Positions 1 to 7,450 are shown, counted from the stretch's first letter. The stretch: DNA of 8,118 nucleotides from Elusimicrobiota bacterium (GCA_031259185.1 JAIRLV010000063.1:1-8118); one strand, 5' to 3'. Translations and numbers: made by a program. Notes: generated by a model from the sequence alone, not told the origin.

Positions 1-111
1 CATTTGCTGATTCTTGTTATTGGTAAAATCATCTAATATATCTACTCCTACAATATTACTACTATCTAAAAAACATATTTTATTGCCTAATAATCACAAT
101 TTGATTTTCAT
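1..111 (-). CDS. Unknown phage protein, N-terminal part (runs off the left edge)
   Basis: The first 37 codons of an open frame start at ATG 109-111 and run to the window edge. The beginning reads MKIKLWLLGNKICFLDSSN and continues with IVGVDILDDFTNNK. The Trp codon at 94-96 is TGA. The frame begins 7 bp after the stop of the 692-residue gene, so it is probably the next gene of the same operon. I see no Shine-Dalgarno sequence ahead of the ATG, only an AT-rich ATTATAATCATTCA, so the start is uncertain. By position after terminase, portal and a large structural-type protein it could be another virion component, but I do not recognise the family. Confidence 0.55.
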
Positions 112-118
112 TGAATGA

Positions 119-2197
119 TTATAATATTATTTGTGTAAGTGTATTAGTTATATTGTCGTGTGAATATAGATTATTTTCAAAATTAAATTCATAATTTTTA
201 ATAATTTCTTCGTTTTTTAATTTATATAGAAATTTTAATTTTATATTATTTTTTAATCCACCAATATTCCGGATGTTTATAGAATTTATATTTTTTAGTT
301 GATATTTTTCTTGTAAATAAATGCTACTTATTTTAAATTTTATATTTATAAAATCGTTGGTTTTATATGTTGGTTCTATTTTTTCATGTAATTCTGCTAT
401 TTTGCTTCCGTTTATTAAAAGCGAATTTTCATTTTCAAAAAAGTTAAAAAAATTATTAAAAGTATCAATATTATTTGTTGGAAAAAAAACTAAATATTTT
501 AATATATCGTTTTTTGTAATGTCAATTTTTAAAAGCGAACTACTTATATTAACTTCTTCAGTAAGTTTATCTGGAAGTAATGGAAAAGATAATAATTGAT
601 CCGCAATGTAAAAATTATACGGTGACGAAATATTAATAATTTTACTTTTTGTGTAAATTTTTTCACTGGAATCTTTGTAAATATTAAAAAAATTAGATTG
701 TAATGAAAAACTTCAATCATTTTGTGTAGTTATTTGAATGTAATTGTATAAACCACCTTGACTTTTTTCTGTGACTTGATAATGTATTTCTAAATTATCA
801 AAATAAAAATTTAAAATTATTTTATTTATGTTATTAAATTCAAGGCCGCCAATACTTAACGATTTATTTTGATTGTAATGATTTAATGCATAAATCAATT
901 TTAAAAAATATTTGTAAACCCCATCTTGATTTTTGTAAATCTTTTTCATGTCTTCAATAAAATAATTGCCAGCAGTTTGATCTGCGGAACTTACAAATTC
1001 ATCAAAATAAAATAAATCTTCATACACACTAAATGAATCAATAATATGCCCTATTTGATTATGTCCGTCTGAATCCAAATAATGGATATATCCATTTGTA
1101 ATAAATGTATAAGCGAAAAACGATGCTATCATTCATGTATCGTTATATCCTCTATTCCCTTTATAAAATTCAGGATACCTATCAAACATTGTTAAATCTT
1201 TATTATCGCGAATAGGTATATTAAAATAATATGTTCGAGTATCTTCGGGTCATCATCGTATAGAACTTGAAGGGAAATAACTATTATTGTTGTCTAATAT
1301 TCATTCATTTTCACTAATTTGTATTCATGTTAATTGTGTGCTAGAAAAAGTTAATAATTGTTTTAAATCATTAAAATTAACTCTATCTATTTCAAAATCA
1401 TAAAAATAAAAAACACTCGAATTATTATTTATCAAAATTGGCGACACTCTCATTGGAAATAAAAAATTATTTTCATCTACTTCCAAATCTATATTAATTT
1501 TTTTTAATAATTCTTTTTTTGTATTATCATAAATATCTGCAATTAAATCAATACGGTGGATTAAAGTTTGACTATCAAATCCAATTTGAATATTTTTATC
1601 AATTCAAATTTCGGCATCATCTGGTAATTCAGTAATTTCATTTCTATAAAAAAATAAATTTGATATTTTGGTGTTAATTAATTTGCTAATTTCTTGTAAA
1701 CCTATCGCTCACATATCGCCGTTAAATTTGCGAACCGTTGGTAAACCTTGCGATGTTAAATCAACATCGCCGCTTAATTTTGACATGCGGATTGCTTGTC
1801 CGTTCAAAATATAAACTTTGCTCGTGTCATTATCAACAAATTCTTTATTTACCGTAAAAACATAAAACTTATTAGTTTCTTGTAAAAAACTTAAATCATC
1901 ATTTGATAAAAATGTGAAAGTTGTAGTGATTGCTAAACCGGCATCCGTTTGCTCATCATCTTTCGCCATAATTGTCGCTTCCATTTTAGGTTCATAGAAA
2001 ACACCTCAAAATGCACCATCATTACTTAATTTATTTGGATCGCTTCAATCTGGATTTTTTACTTGTCGCAAACCGCGGTAATTATTCGCATTTTGTTTTA
2101 GGATAGTATCAAAAGAACCACCATCAAAACCGCGAATTTCATAAACGAATAATTTATTAACTTTTTTAACTTGCTGAGCGATGATACCATAACTCAT
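119..2197 (-). CDS. Hypothetical phage structural protein, 692 aa
   Basis: This is a continuous 692-codon frame in code 4, containing ten TGA Trp codons and no TGG. It starts MSYGIIAQQVKKVNKLFVYE and stops with TAA at 119-121. The ATG lies 2 bp after the portal stop and is preceded by GAGG about 13 bases upstream. The N-terminal 165 residues have a normal mixed composition, including segments such as ITTTFTFLSND and KFYVFTVNKEF. The rest becomes very rich in Asn, Ile, Lys, Phe and Tyr, with many alternating hydrophobic and polar stretches suggestive of beta structure. I see no signal peptide, membrane helix or catalytic motif. I do not recognise the family. Its position directly after TerL and portal points to a virion part such as a head-tail connector, lower collar or tail protein; that role is inference from gene order only. 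Confidence 0.9.
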
Positions 2198-2199
2198 AA

Positions 2200-3447
2200 T
2201 TAAGCAACCTCGCTAACATCTTCTTGGTTGGCATCGTTAGGGTTGTTATATGCATCTTGGTTTGCCATTTGTATTGTCGCTTGCAGTTTTAATCATTTCG
2301 TGCCGCCAACTACTAAAACATCTACATCATCAAACCTAAATGAATAATTAATATTTTTAATATCTTTCGTATACCATTTTCAATTCATTATTAAATTTGT
2401 GTAATTTATTTCGCGACTATTAGCTTTAAATTCAATCATATCGTCGGCATTAGAGTTTAAACTTTCAATTTCTGCAGTATGCTTATTATTCTTGCCGGTA
2501 TCACTTGGCTGAATTCGCATAAACGATAATTCTTTTATGATTCTTGTGGTATTGGTAATAGATACCCAGATGCTTTGGGCTTGACTAGCACCGCTTGCTA
2601 ATGTCACCCCATTACCACCAAACTGAGTTTGGCTGTTATTTGTTTGTATTAAATTTTCAGTTGCGGTTAGCATTGTTTTTGCTATTCCTAAATTTTTAGA
2701 AACAGAATTATTAACAAAAGCGAAAGTTCGGCTAATTAACATATCAATCGGTAGCATTTGTTTATAGGCATCTAACGAACGAAAATAAATCTCATCCACA
2801 TTTGACAAATCATTTTGTTTGTTGGAATTATTAAAAAATAATTCATATGGTATATTCCTAAAAATGTTAGGAATGAAGCGAGTAGTATACCCTAAGGTTG
2901 CCGGATCATATTCACGATATTGAATACCATTATTTAATCATGTCGTTCATTCTCTACCATTAATTGCCACCAATCGTGATTGTGTAGTATTTTTGTTTCA
3001 TTCCTCACAAATAATATAGTTTTCAGTATTTTGTTGAATTCTGTCTACTTCTACCAATAAGTAAGTTAAAACATTGCCTTCTTTGATGTAAAGCAGCGGT
3101 AATCCAGTAGTTAAAATGGTTGATTGAATTGTATTACCATCATCATCCGCACACATTTTTTCTTTAAAACCTATGACACTCGCTCCCATTTTTGATAAAT
3201 TCATTTCATTTTGTTGAAAAACTATTAAAGCATTGCTATTATTAATAACTTGCTTTCAGTCATCGTTTGCTTGATTGTCACCGCTAATTGTAAAAGTTGG
3301 TAAATTGTTAGCAAGGGTTAATGCTTGGACGGTAGCACAATAATTACTAAATTCGTTGTAAGCATTGGAATGTGGAATTATTCATTTATTGTCTAAAGTA
3401 ATTTCTTTATATTCTGTTTGCCCATTATTTTTTTCTGGAAGTGACAT
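2200..3447 (-). CDS. Phage portal protein (probable), 415 aa
   Basis: The portal is a dodecameric ring at one capsid vertex through which DNA enters and leaves; it docks the terminase and the neck. The frame starts MSLPEKNNGQTEYKEITLDN and ends in TAA at 2200-2202. It needs seven TGA Trp codons; two others are TGG. Three points support the call. The gene follows the large terminase directly. Its 415-residue length is in the normal range. Residues 199-229 (IPYELFFNNSN, then DLSNVDEIYFRSLDAYKQML) match the portal pattern of a Pro-containing strand, Asn-rich turn, then a helix with a conserved LDAY. The mostly hydrophilic N- and C-termini fit this fold. A phi29-like upper collar protein is an alternative. 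The start is uncertain: no clear Shine-Dalgarno sequence precedes ATG 3447, and GTG 3465 is also in frame. Confidence 0.75.
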
Positions 3448-3515
3448 AATAGTTTTACATATCACAAAAAAGACATTTATTTTATCTTTTTTCTATATAC
3501 ATATCATAAATTCAC
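3448..3515 (-). other. Spacer between terminase and portal genes
   Basis: These 68 bp form the only non-coding gap of note inside the operon. The gap begins with TAGGTGAATTT just after the terminase stop, a ribosome-binding-like AGGTG followed by ATG ATA TGT ATA TAG (MICI, 3493-3507). It is otherwise AT-rich, with no hairpin or terminator that I can see. The five-codon frame may be fortuitous. Transcription probably runs through from terminase to portal. Confidence 0.4.
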
Positions 3516-5231
3516 CTAATTTCTATTAATTCTTATCTGATCCATTTGAATGCGATATACACCACTAATGGCATTTTCGACGGCATTGATGACATCATAA
3601 ATTTCATGATGTATTGTTTCGTCTCGTTTTGTTTCGCCACGAGGGATTATTTGTTTTACTAAATAATCGATAAAAAAGTCGCAACCTTCACAAAATAATA
3701 ATTTTTTGGTTTCTAGCAGATGTTGTCAGTATCTTTGTCTATTTTCAATACCGAAAAATTCGTTAGATTGTGTATTTTGGTTAAAACCATCTTTACGAAT
3801 CGCCATATAACAAATTAAAGGGTAATGTTGATTAAAAGCAATAATACTAACAGCATTATTACAATGATTATTGTCAGTTAGCAAAATAGGTGAATAATCC
3901 TCGTGAAAATCGCATGTGGGCATCACAATAGCCCCATTTTCGGTTATTTTACTTATTTCCATCTCATTATCTCACAATCGCATAATAGCCACGATTTGCT
4001 CGTTTGTGGCCTGGACGACAACTTTTTTATCTTTTTTAAACTTTTTATCCAAAATTTCCGGTATTAATTTAGTTAGTATTAGATTACCTTCTTTATCAAC
4101 CACAACTCTTGCCATACTGCTAGCATCGACTACTCCTACATCTAAACCACTGGCAATTGCTACAATATTCCCATTTTTAATTTCTTGATTGATATCTTTT
4201 TTATACATTCAATCATATTTTGGAGCACCTTCTTCATTGTAGATAAAACGATAAAGGTAATATTGTGTTTTAGGATCTGCTTCTAAAAATGGAACACCAG
4301 CAACCGTAATATAGTATAGTCTTGGATTTCGTTTTCATAATTCTTCTCATGATTTTTGCTGTATTTCATTAATCGTTGCTTTTGGCGGAAATAATCTACT
4401 TAACCCAGTAAAAACTAACCCTAAACCATTTTTAAAATCTTTATCAGCGATTTGAATGAATTTATCCTCAACTTGTTTTTCTATAACACTTTCATCTTCA
4501 TAATTCGCTAATTTCATGCCCCATTGTTGTAATCAGTGATTAGGTTCAAATTGGTTATAAAAAAAGCGACATTTTAATTTAACTTCTTTATCGACTGATT
4601 TTCTAAAAATAGTATTCGCCAATACTAAATCGAGGGTGCTTTCTTGAATTTCATAAATTTCTTGTAATTTGGCGACTTCGGTAGTATTTGCTTCTGGATC
4701 CTCGATCGGTTCATCTATCACACATTCCCCAAAATAAAAATCATTTTTTTCTAATGTAATACCTTGCACCGCTTGAATGTTTTCTCAATTTCCAAAATAA
4801 ATAATTTGTGGTATGTCACTATAACCGTTATAAAACTCAATATGCTCGAACATAATAATAAAATTTTTAACTAAATCAATTTGATATTTATCTCGCAGTA
4901 GCATAATTGCTTGTTTAAATGCTGGTTTAATGGTTCTTTGAATATGTTTAGATATATTACGACATCAATAGCTACAAAAATTAGGCTCATGTAAGATACG
5001 ATAAATTGTGACAAATACTCCATCAGTAAATGTTTTTCCTATACCTTTGGCCCCAGCGACTAATTCAAAAACATAATTAGAAATAAAGCTATCAAAATAT
5101 GGGTTTTTGTCACTATCGGTATAATGTAAAATTTCTTGTAATTTTTCTATTGTAAATATTTTCTTGGCAGAGTCATAACAATTAGCAAGCTCTACTCTTT
5201 CTTTTATATCAAAAACCGATTTAGTTCCCAT
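3516..5231 (-). CDS. terL: Phage terminase large subunit (ATPase and nuclease), 571 aa
   Basis: This protein pumps phage DNA into the prohead through the portal and cuts the concatemer. The frame starts MGTKSVFDIKERVELANC and has eight TGA and one TGG Trp codons. The ATPase domain shows Walker A GAKGIGKT at residues 60-67, Walker B ECVIDE at 169-174 (D173, catalytic E174), preceded by QGITL as in many phage terminases, and a coupling-type motif YNQFEPNHW at 225-233 equivalent to the FNP...HW motif. The RuvC/RNase H-like nuclease domain shows D364 in IASGLDVG, D441 in PTCDF, and D546 in IYDVINAVENA near the C-terminus, the usual three acidic residues. The length is typical for TerL. The start overlaps the 75-residue gene by 11 bp and has GGAG about 11 bases upstream. 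A phi29-type packaging ATPase is unlikely, because those lack the nuclease domain. Confidence 0.95.
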
Positions 5232-5448
5232 CGTTCAATAACTCCGCTAAAAATTGCCATTTATCTTTAAAAGTTATTTTTACAATTAAATATTCTTTAT
5301 GATAATTTGCTGAAAAGATTGAACCTATTTTATGTTTAACAATAACAACGTTATTTAATTTTCAATTCTTATATGTAATACCAACAAAACCTAATAATTG
5401 CTTTTCTTTTTCAACTAATTTATAAATTTGGATTAATCTTTTTCGCAT
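5221..5448 (-). CDS. Small hypothetical protein, 75 aa
   Basis: The frame of 75 codons starts MRKRLIQIYKLVEKEKQLLG and ends in TAA inside the terminase start (11-bp overlap). Its one TGA Trp is residue 29 and TGG Trp is residue 64. The ATG is preceded by GAGGG at a good distance and lies 1 bp after the stop of the 70-residue gene. The N-terminal 20 residues form a basic amphipathic helix; the remainder (FVGITYKNW, NVVIVKHKIGSIF, EYLIVKITFKDKW) looks like a small beta-rich domain. I do not recognise it. Overlap with terL suggests translational coupling, and the position is one where a small terminase or packaging accessory protein could sit, but no helix-turn-helix is evident. Confidence 0.8.
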
Positions 5449-5449
5449 A

Positions 5450-5662
5450 TTAATCCCTCAATCTATCTAATTCATTTTTTAATACTTTTATTTTATTATT
5501 TTCTTTGCCTTCTTTCACTTTTTTTATTCAATCATAACGAGCATATACAATAGTGCACATAATCGTCTCTTTTTCAATATTTTCTAATAAATTTATACGT
5601 CTTTTGAAATCATCAAATATTTCTTTAATTAATTCAGTTTTTAATACTTTTATTTTATTCAT
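5450..5662 (-). CDS. Small charged hypothetical protein, 70 aa, paralogue of the preceding gene
   Basis: The frame starts MNKIKVLKTELIKEIFDDFK and ends in TAA at 5450-5452. Trp 45 is TGA. It overlaps the 50-residue gene upstream by 8 bp, and a GAGG lies ahead of the ATG. Residues 9-30 (TELIKEIFDDFKRRINLLENI) clearly resemble residues 4-24 of the upstream protein (IELIKKIFNDLKKYTSTLENV), so the two are tandem paralogues. The opening segment NKIKVLK.EL recurs near the C-terminus at residues 56-65, reflecting a 30-bp direct repeat in the DNA. Predicted helical and highly charged. Function unknown. Confidence 0.8.
5468..5497 (-). repeat. 30-bp direct repeat, copy 2 (3' end of the 70-aa gene)
   Basis: On the minus strand this copy begins AATAAAATAAAAGTATTAAA and ends AATGAATTA. 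It differs from the copy at 5630-5659 at one base of 30 (A here, C there) and lies in the same reading frame, encoding NKIKVLKNEL. It marks an intragenic duplication. Confidence 0.85.
5630..5659 (-). repeat. 30-bp direct repeat, copy 1 (5' end of the 70-aa gene)
   Basis: On the minus strand this copy begins AATAAAATAAAAGTATTAAA and ends AACTGAATTA, encoding NKIKVLKTEL from codon 2 of the 70-residue gene. It matches 5468-5497 at 29 of 30 bases. Its last bases also resemble the start of the 50-residue gene (TTGAATTAATTAAA around 5787-5800). Confidence 0.85.
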
Positions 5663-5807
5663 TTTCTTTATCCTCTAATTTTTCTTTTCAGTCCTCAAAA
5701 ATATCTTCAATATTGTCTCAAGCAACATATTCAACTACATTCTCAAGTGTTGATGTATATTTCTTCAAATCATTAAATATTTTTTTAATTAATTCAATTT
5801 TTGTCAT
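5655..5807 (-). CDS. Small acidic hypothetical protein, 50 aa
   Basis: The frame starts MTKIELIKKIFNDLKKYTST and ends EDWKEKLEDKENE; two Trp codons are TGA. The ATG has a strong AAGGAG about 7 bases upstream, which overlaps the end of the 159-residue gene. The stop is 8 bp inside the next gene. The N-terminal helix is shared with the 70-residue protein downstream, so the pair arose by tandem duplication. The C-terminal half is acidic (VVEYVAWDNIEDIFEDW). I see no membrane segment. Function unknown. Short acidic phage proteins of this kind are sometimes inhibitors or accessory factors, but nothing here demonstrates that. Confidence 0.75.
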
Positions 5808-5819
5808 ATTTTTCTCCTT

Positions 5820-6299
5820 CTAAAACACACAAGGTGCTCCGTATATTCTTTCAAATTTCATTATTTTTTCTTGTTCGTCCTTTTTTGACAACAACCAAGC
5901 AATCCGCCGCTTTAATTTTTCATTCCAAACATTTAACATTTTAGGTTCGGTTTTAATTTTGGTGTCGATGTATAAAGATGCTTTTTGTTTAGTAATGTTG
6001 TTGATAAACATGTTTTTCTCTTTAATAATTTTTCATAAATTCGGCAATGGGTCGACATACCTTTTTAATTTCTTTTCACTGCAAACATATTTAGTAACTA
6101 TAAAAGTGTCGTTTAGTTCAAAATCAACGTGTTTAGCATTTTTAATGTAAGAAATTCCTGTTGAACTTATTGATAAATATCACAATTCTAAGTCAAACAT
6201 TTCATCATACCGTTTAGGAATTCATTCCACTAAATCTCTGCATGGATTTTCTAAACATTTTTCTAGTTCAAAAATGTTATCATAATATTCATTAATCAT
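5820..6299 (-). CDS. Hypothetical phage protein, 159 aa
   Basis: The frame starts MINEYYDNIFELEKCLENPC and ends RIYGAPCVF with a TAG stop. It contains TGA Trp codons at 6222, 6180 and 6033 and natural TGG codons. The ATG lies 1 bp after the methyltransferase stop, with GCGAG upstream as a weak ribosome-binding site. The middle reads as a mixed alpha/beta domain (WYLSISSTGISYI, VDFELNDTFIVTKYV); the C-terminal third is basic and helical (WNEKLKRRIAWLLSKKDEQE). I recognise no family or active-site motif. Position between a methyltransferase and packaging genes is compatible with a DNA-binding or small-terminase-like role, which is speculation. Confidence 0.85.
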
Positions 6300-6300
6300 A

Positions 6301-7056
6301 TTAAACTCGCTTTCTTAGCATATATCGTCTAAATTTTCCATTTTTCGCATCTACTATTTCATATTCTTTTTTATCAAATGACATACCTCGACGGATCATT
6401 TGCTGTCCGGTTATCTCATTAAAATAATTAGGATCTGGTGGTGGATATTTAAATGGTTTGTCACATTTTTTACTAAATAAAAAAGAAGCGAAAATTTTAG
6501 TATTGGTATTAGTGACAATAGCAGTGTTTACTCTCTTTTTTTGTTCTTTATTTTCATAAAGAATATCGCCGATATAATTACAACCAAAATCTCGCCAATT
6601 TTTCAAAGTTCAATATACAGAGAAAAATGTTAAAAATTGTGTAAATAAGAAAAATGGAATATTTAAAATATCCAGCGAAGCACAAGTTTTAGCAAAATTA
6701 GAAAATGGGGGATTATCAAAAACAATAAAATGTTCACTTTGTATTTTTTGAATAAATTGTTTATCTTTTAATGTTTTTAAAAAACAATAATAATAATTCG
6801 CATTCTTCTTATCAAATTGATAAGAAGGCATTTCAAATAATGTTTCTTGTTTAGTGGCATATGTTTTAGTATGTTCCGGAGACAAAATGCATTCGTTATC
6901 TTTTTTAAGAATTTGATAAATAGGAGAATTTTCGATTGAAAAAGGCAGTCATATTTTTTTGTTATACAAATCATAATATTTTTGTAATTTAAGAATGACA
7001 TACTCGGGTGTATAAAGTTCATCCCCACTTCGCATTCGTGAATCTAAAAAAGGCAT
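6301..7056 (-). CDS. Phage adenine-specific DNA methyltransferase-like protein, 251 aa
   Basis: Probable N6-adenine DNA methyltransferase of the phage type, which would mark phage DNA and protect it from host restriction. The frame starts MPFLDSRMRSGDELYTPEYV; three TGA Trp codons keep it open (6949, 6610 and residue 36 or 149 positions). The catalytic motif IV is DNPPF at residues 114-118. The N-terminal DELYTPEYVI and the following KIWLPFSIENSPIYQIL (34-50) match the layout of phage methyltransferases that have a TP.Y segment, then W.PF....S in place of a standard FxGxG motif I. NIPFFLFTQFLTFF (132-145) follows as the usual hydrophobic strand. Start choice: ATG 7056 has GGAGG at 7061-7065; the frame stays open upstream to 7201, including GTG 7131, but that lacks a ribosome-binding site. 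Target sequence unknown. Confidence 0.8.
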
Positions 7057-7057
7057 A

Positions 7058-7183
7058 TTACCTCCAACCAGAAATTCGTTTAGTTTGCGAACTTGGTTTT
7101 TCTTTTCATTCTTTTTTGATACGATAGGCACTAATTTTTTGGTTGGTGCTTTTAATTTGCTTAATAACTTCTTTCTTTTTCAT
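7058..7183 (-). CDS. Small basic protein or leader peptide, 41 aa, first gene of the operon
   Basis: The frame starts MKKKEVIKQIKSTNQKISAY and ends TKRISGWR with TAA at 7058-7060; Trp 26 is TGA and Trp 40 is TGG. The ATG is preceded by AGGA with about 5 bases spacing. The stop lies 1 bp before the methyltransferase ATG, whose GGAGG sits in the last codons, so the two are likely coupled. Lys and Arg make up about a third of the residues, giving a strongly basic protein that could bind nucleic acid. I do not recognise it. The alternative is that this segment is the N-terminal extension of the methyltransferase in the overlapping frame, which is open but has no good start. Confidence 0.6.
7061..7065 (-). 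promoter_or_regulatory. Strong ribosome-binding site that fixes the methyltransferase start
   Basis: GGAGG on the minus strand, 4 bases ahead of ATG 7056. It is the most canonical Shine-Dalgarno in the window and argues that the methyltransferase begins at MPFLDS and not at the upstream GTG. Confidence 0.8.
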
Positions 7184-7190
7184 TTTTTCC
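7184..7190 (-). promoter_or_regulatory. Ribosome-binding site of the 41-aa first gene
   Basis: AGGAAAAA directly upstream of ATG 7183 on the minus strand. It supports the 41-residue frame as a translated gene. Confidence 0.6.
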
Positions 7191-7226
7191 TAATATTCCG
7201 TTAAATGTATCTACCCCCTATTTTTT

Positions 7227-7253
7227 TTAGCATTCTCTTGTGGGGAGTGCTAA
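7227..7253 (-). promoter_or_regulatory. CIRCE element (HrcA heat-shock operator)
   Basis: On the minus strand this reads TTAGCACTC, 9 bases (CCCACAAGA), GAATGCTAA. The CIRCE consensus is TTAGCACTC-N9-GAGTGCTAA, so 17 of 18 bases match with exact spacing; the one change is G to A in the second half-site. CIRCE is bound by the repressor HrcA, which in Mollicutes such as Mycoplasma controls chaperone and protease genes like dnaK, clpB and lon. Here no chaperone gene follows. The element lies 43 bp upstream of the 41-residue gene that opens the methyltransferase-terminase-portal operon, in the 5'-leader position usual for CIRCE. No plus-strand gene follows it. The inference is that the operon is repressed by HrcA and released by heat or protein-folding stress. 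Confidence 0.85.
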
Positions 7254-7281
7254 AAATGGGTTATTTATTCATAAATCTATG

Positions 7282-7287
7282 TTTATA
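7282..7287 (-). promoter_or_regulatory. Possible -10 box of the phage operon
   Basis: TATAAA on the minus strand, about 28 bp upstream of the CIRCE element. A start of transcription near 7275 would place CIRCE within the 5' leader, as is usual. No convincing -35 box is present (TTATAG at 17 bp spacing is poor), but mollicute promoters often lack one. A second AT-rich candidate is GAATAAAT at about 7261-7270. Confidence 0.3.
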
Positions 7288-7450
7288 GTAGTCTTTGATT
7301 AACCCTATAAGTATGGGAACACTTGACTTCTTGTTTAATAAGTGATATAAATCGTTTTTGGTGCGATGTTGAAGGTGTTTTACGGCGGTAAAAACCGAAA
7401 CGAGCAACAAAAACGATTAAAACCTTATAAAACGGAGTAAAGTTTCCCAT
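7283..7450 (-). CDS. Possible small membrane protein, 55 aa (may instead be part of a structured RNA)
   Basis: An ATG at 7448-7450, 5 bp after the nuclease stop, opens a 55-codon frame that begins MGNFTPFYKVLIVFVARFGF and ends YRVNQRLL with TAA at 7283-7285. Residues 7-20 are hydrophobic and followed by YRRK, as in a small single-pass membrane protein with a basic inner end. It contains no Trp, so the TGA test cannot be applied. There is only a poor GCGGA ahead of the start. The composition is less Asn/Lys-rich than the phage genes. The same bases contain several inverted repeats, so the frame could be fortuitous. Confidence 0.35.
   Translation of the reverse strand: MGNFTPFYKVLIVFVARFGFYRRKTPSTSHQKRFISLIKQEVKCSHTYRVNQRLL
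7313..7450. ncRNA. Possible structured RNA with nested and crossing stems
   Basis: Four paired elements fall in 138 bp. A closing stem pairs ATGGGAA (7313-7319) with TTCCCAT (7444-7450). An 11-bp perfect stem pairs AATCGTTTTTG (7350-7360) with CAAAAACGATT (7408-7418). A hairpin CGGT-AAAA-ACCG lies at 7386-7397. AAGGTGTTTTA (7372-7382) can pair with TAAAACCTT (7418-7426) with one bulged base, and this crosses the 11-bp stem, so it would form a pseudoknot or an alternative fold. The strand is undecided. I match it to no known RNA family: it lacks tRNA, tmRNA, RNase P or CRISPR-repeat hallmarks that I can see. Confidence 0.35.

Noticed and set aside
321-599. Plus-strand ORF of 92 codons
   Set aside because: It lies entirely opposite the 692-residue gene, which is continuous on the minus strand with ten TGA Trp codons; the plus frame is hydrophobic and Ser/Phe/Leu-rich, as expected for an antisense shadow.
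3916-4188. Plus-strand ORF of 90 codons resembling a membrane protein
   Set aside because: It is the antisense of the terminase nuclease domain, including the catalytic D364 and D441 region, and has no ribosome-binding site.
3516-5231. phi29-type packaging ATPase with a pRNA system
   Set aside because: The Walker A GAKGIGKT resembles phi29 gp16, but the protein also has a complete C-terminal nuclease domain, which gp16-type ATPases lack.
5959-6150. Plus-strand ORF of 63 codons
   Set aside because: Antisense shadow of the 159-residue minus-strand gene.
6777-7028. Minus-strand ORF of 83 codons in another frame
   Set aside because: It overlaps the methyltransferase in a different frame; the methyltransferase frame has the strong ribosome-binding site, the DNPPF motif and longer continuity.
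7131-7201. N-terminal extension of the methyltransferase from GTG 7131 or further up
   Set aside because: The frame is open to 7201 but lacks any ribosome-binding site, whereas GGAGG precedes ATG 7056 and the 41-codon frame has its own AGGA.
7221-7260. Intrinsic terminator at the TTTTTAGCA...TGCTAAAAA hairpin
   Set aside because: The T-run lies before and the A-run after the stem on both strands, the reverse of a terminator; the sequence is instead a CIRCE element.
7313-7450. tracrRNA or CRISPR-related RNA
   Set aside because: No repeat-spacer array and no Cas gene are visible, and the stems do not resemble a CRISPR repeat or anti-repeat that I know.
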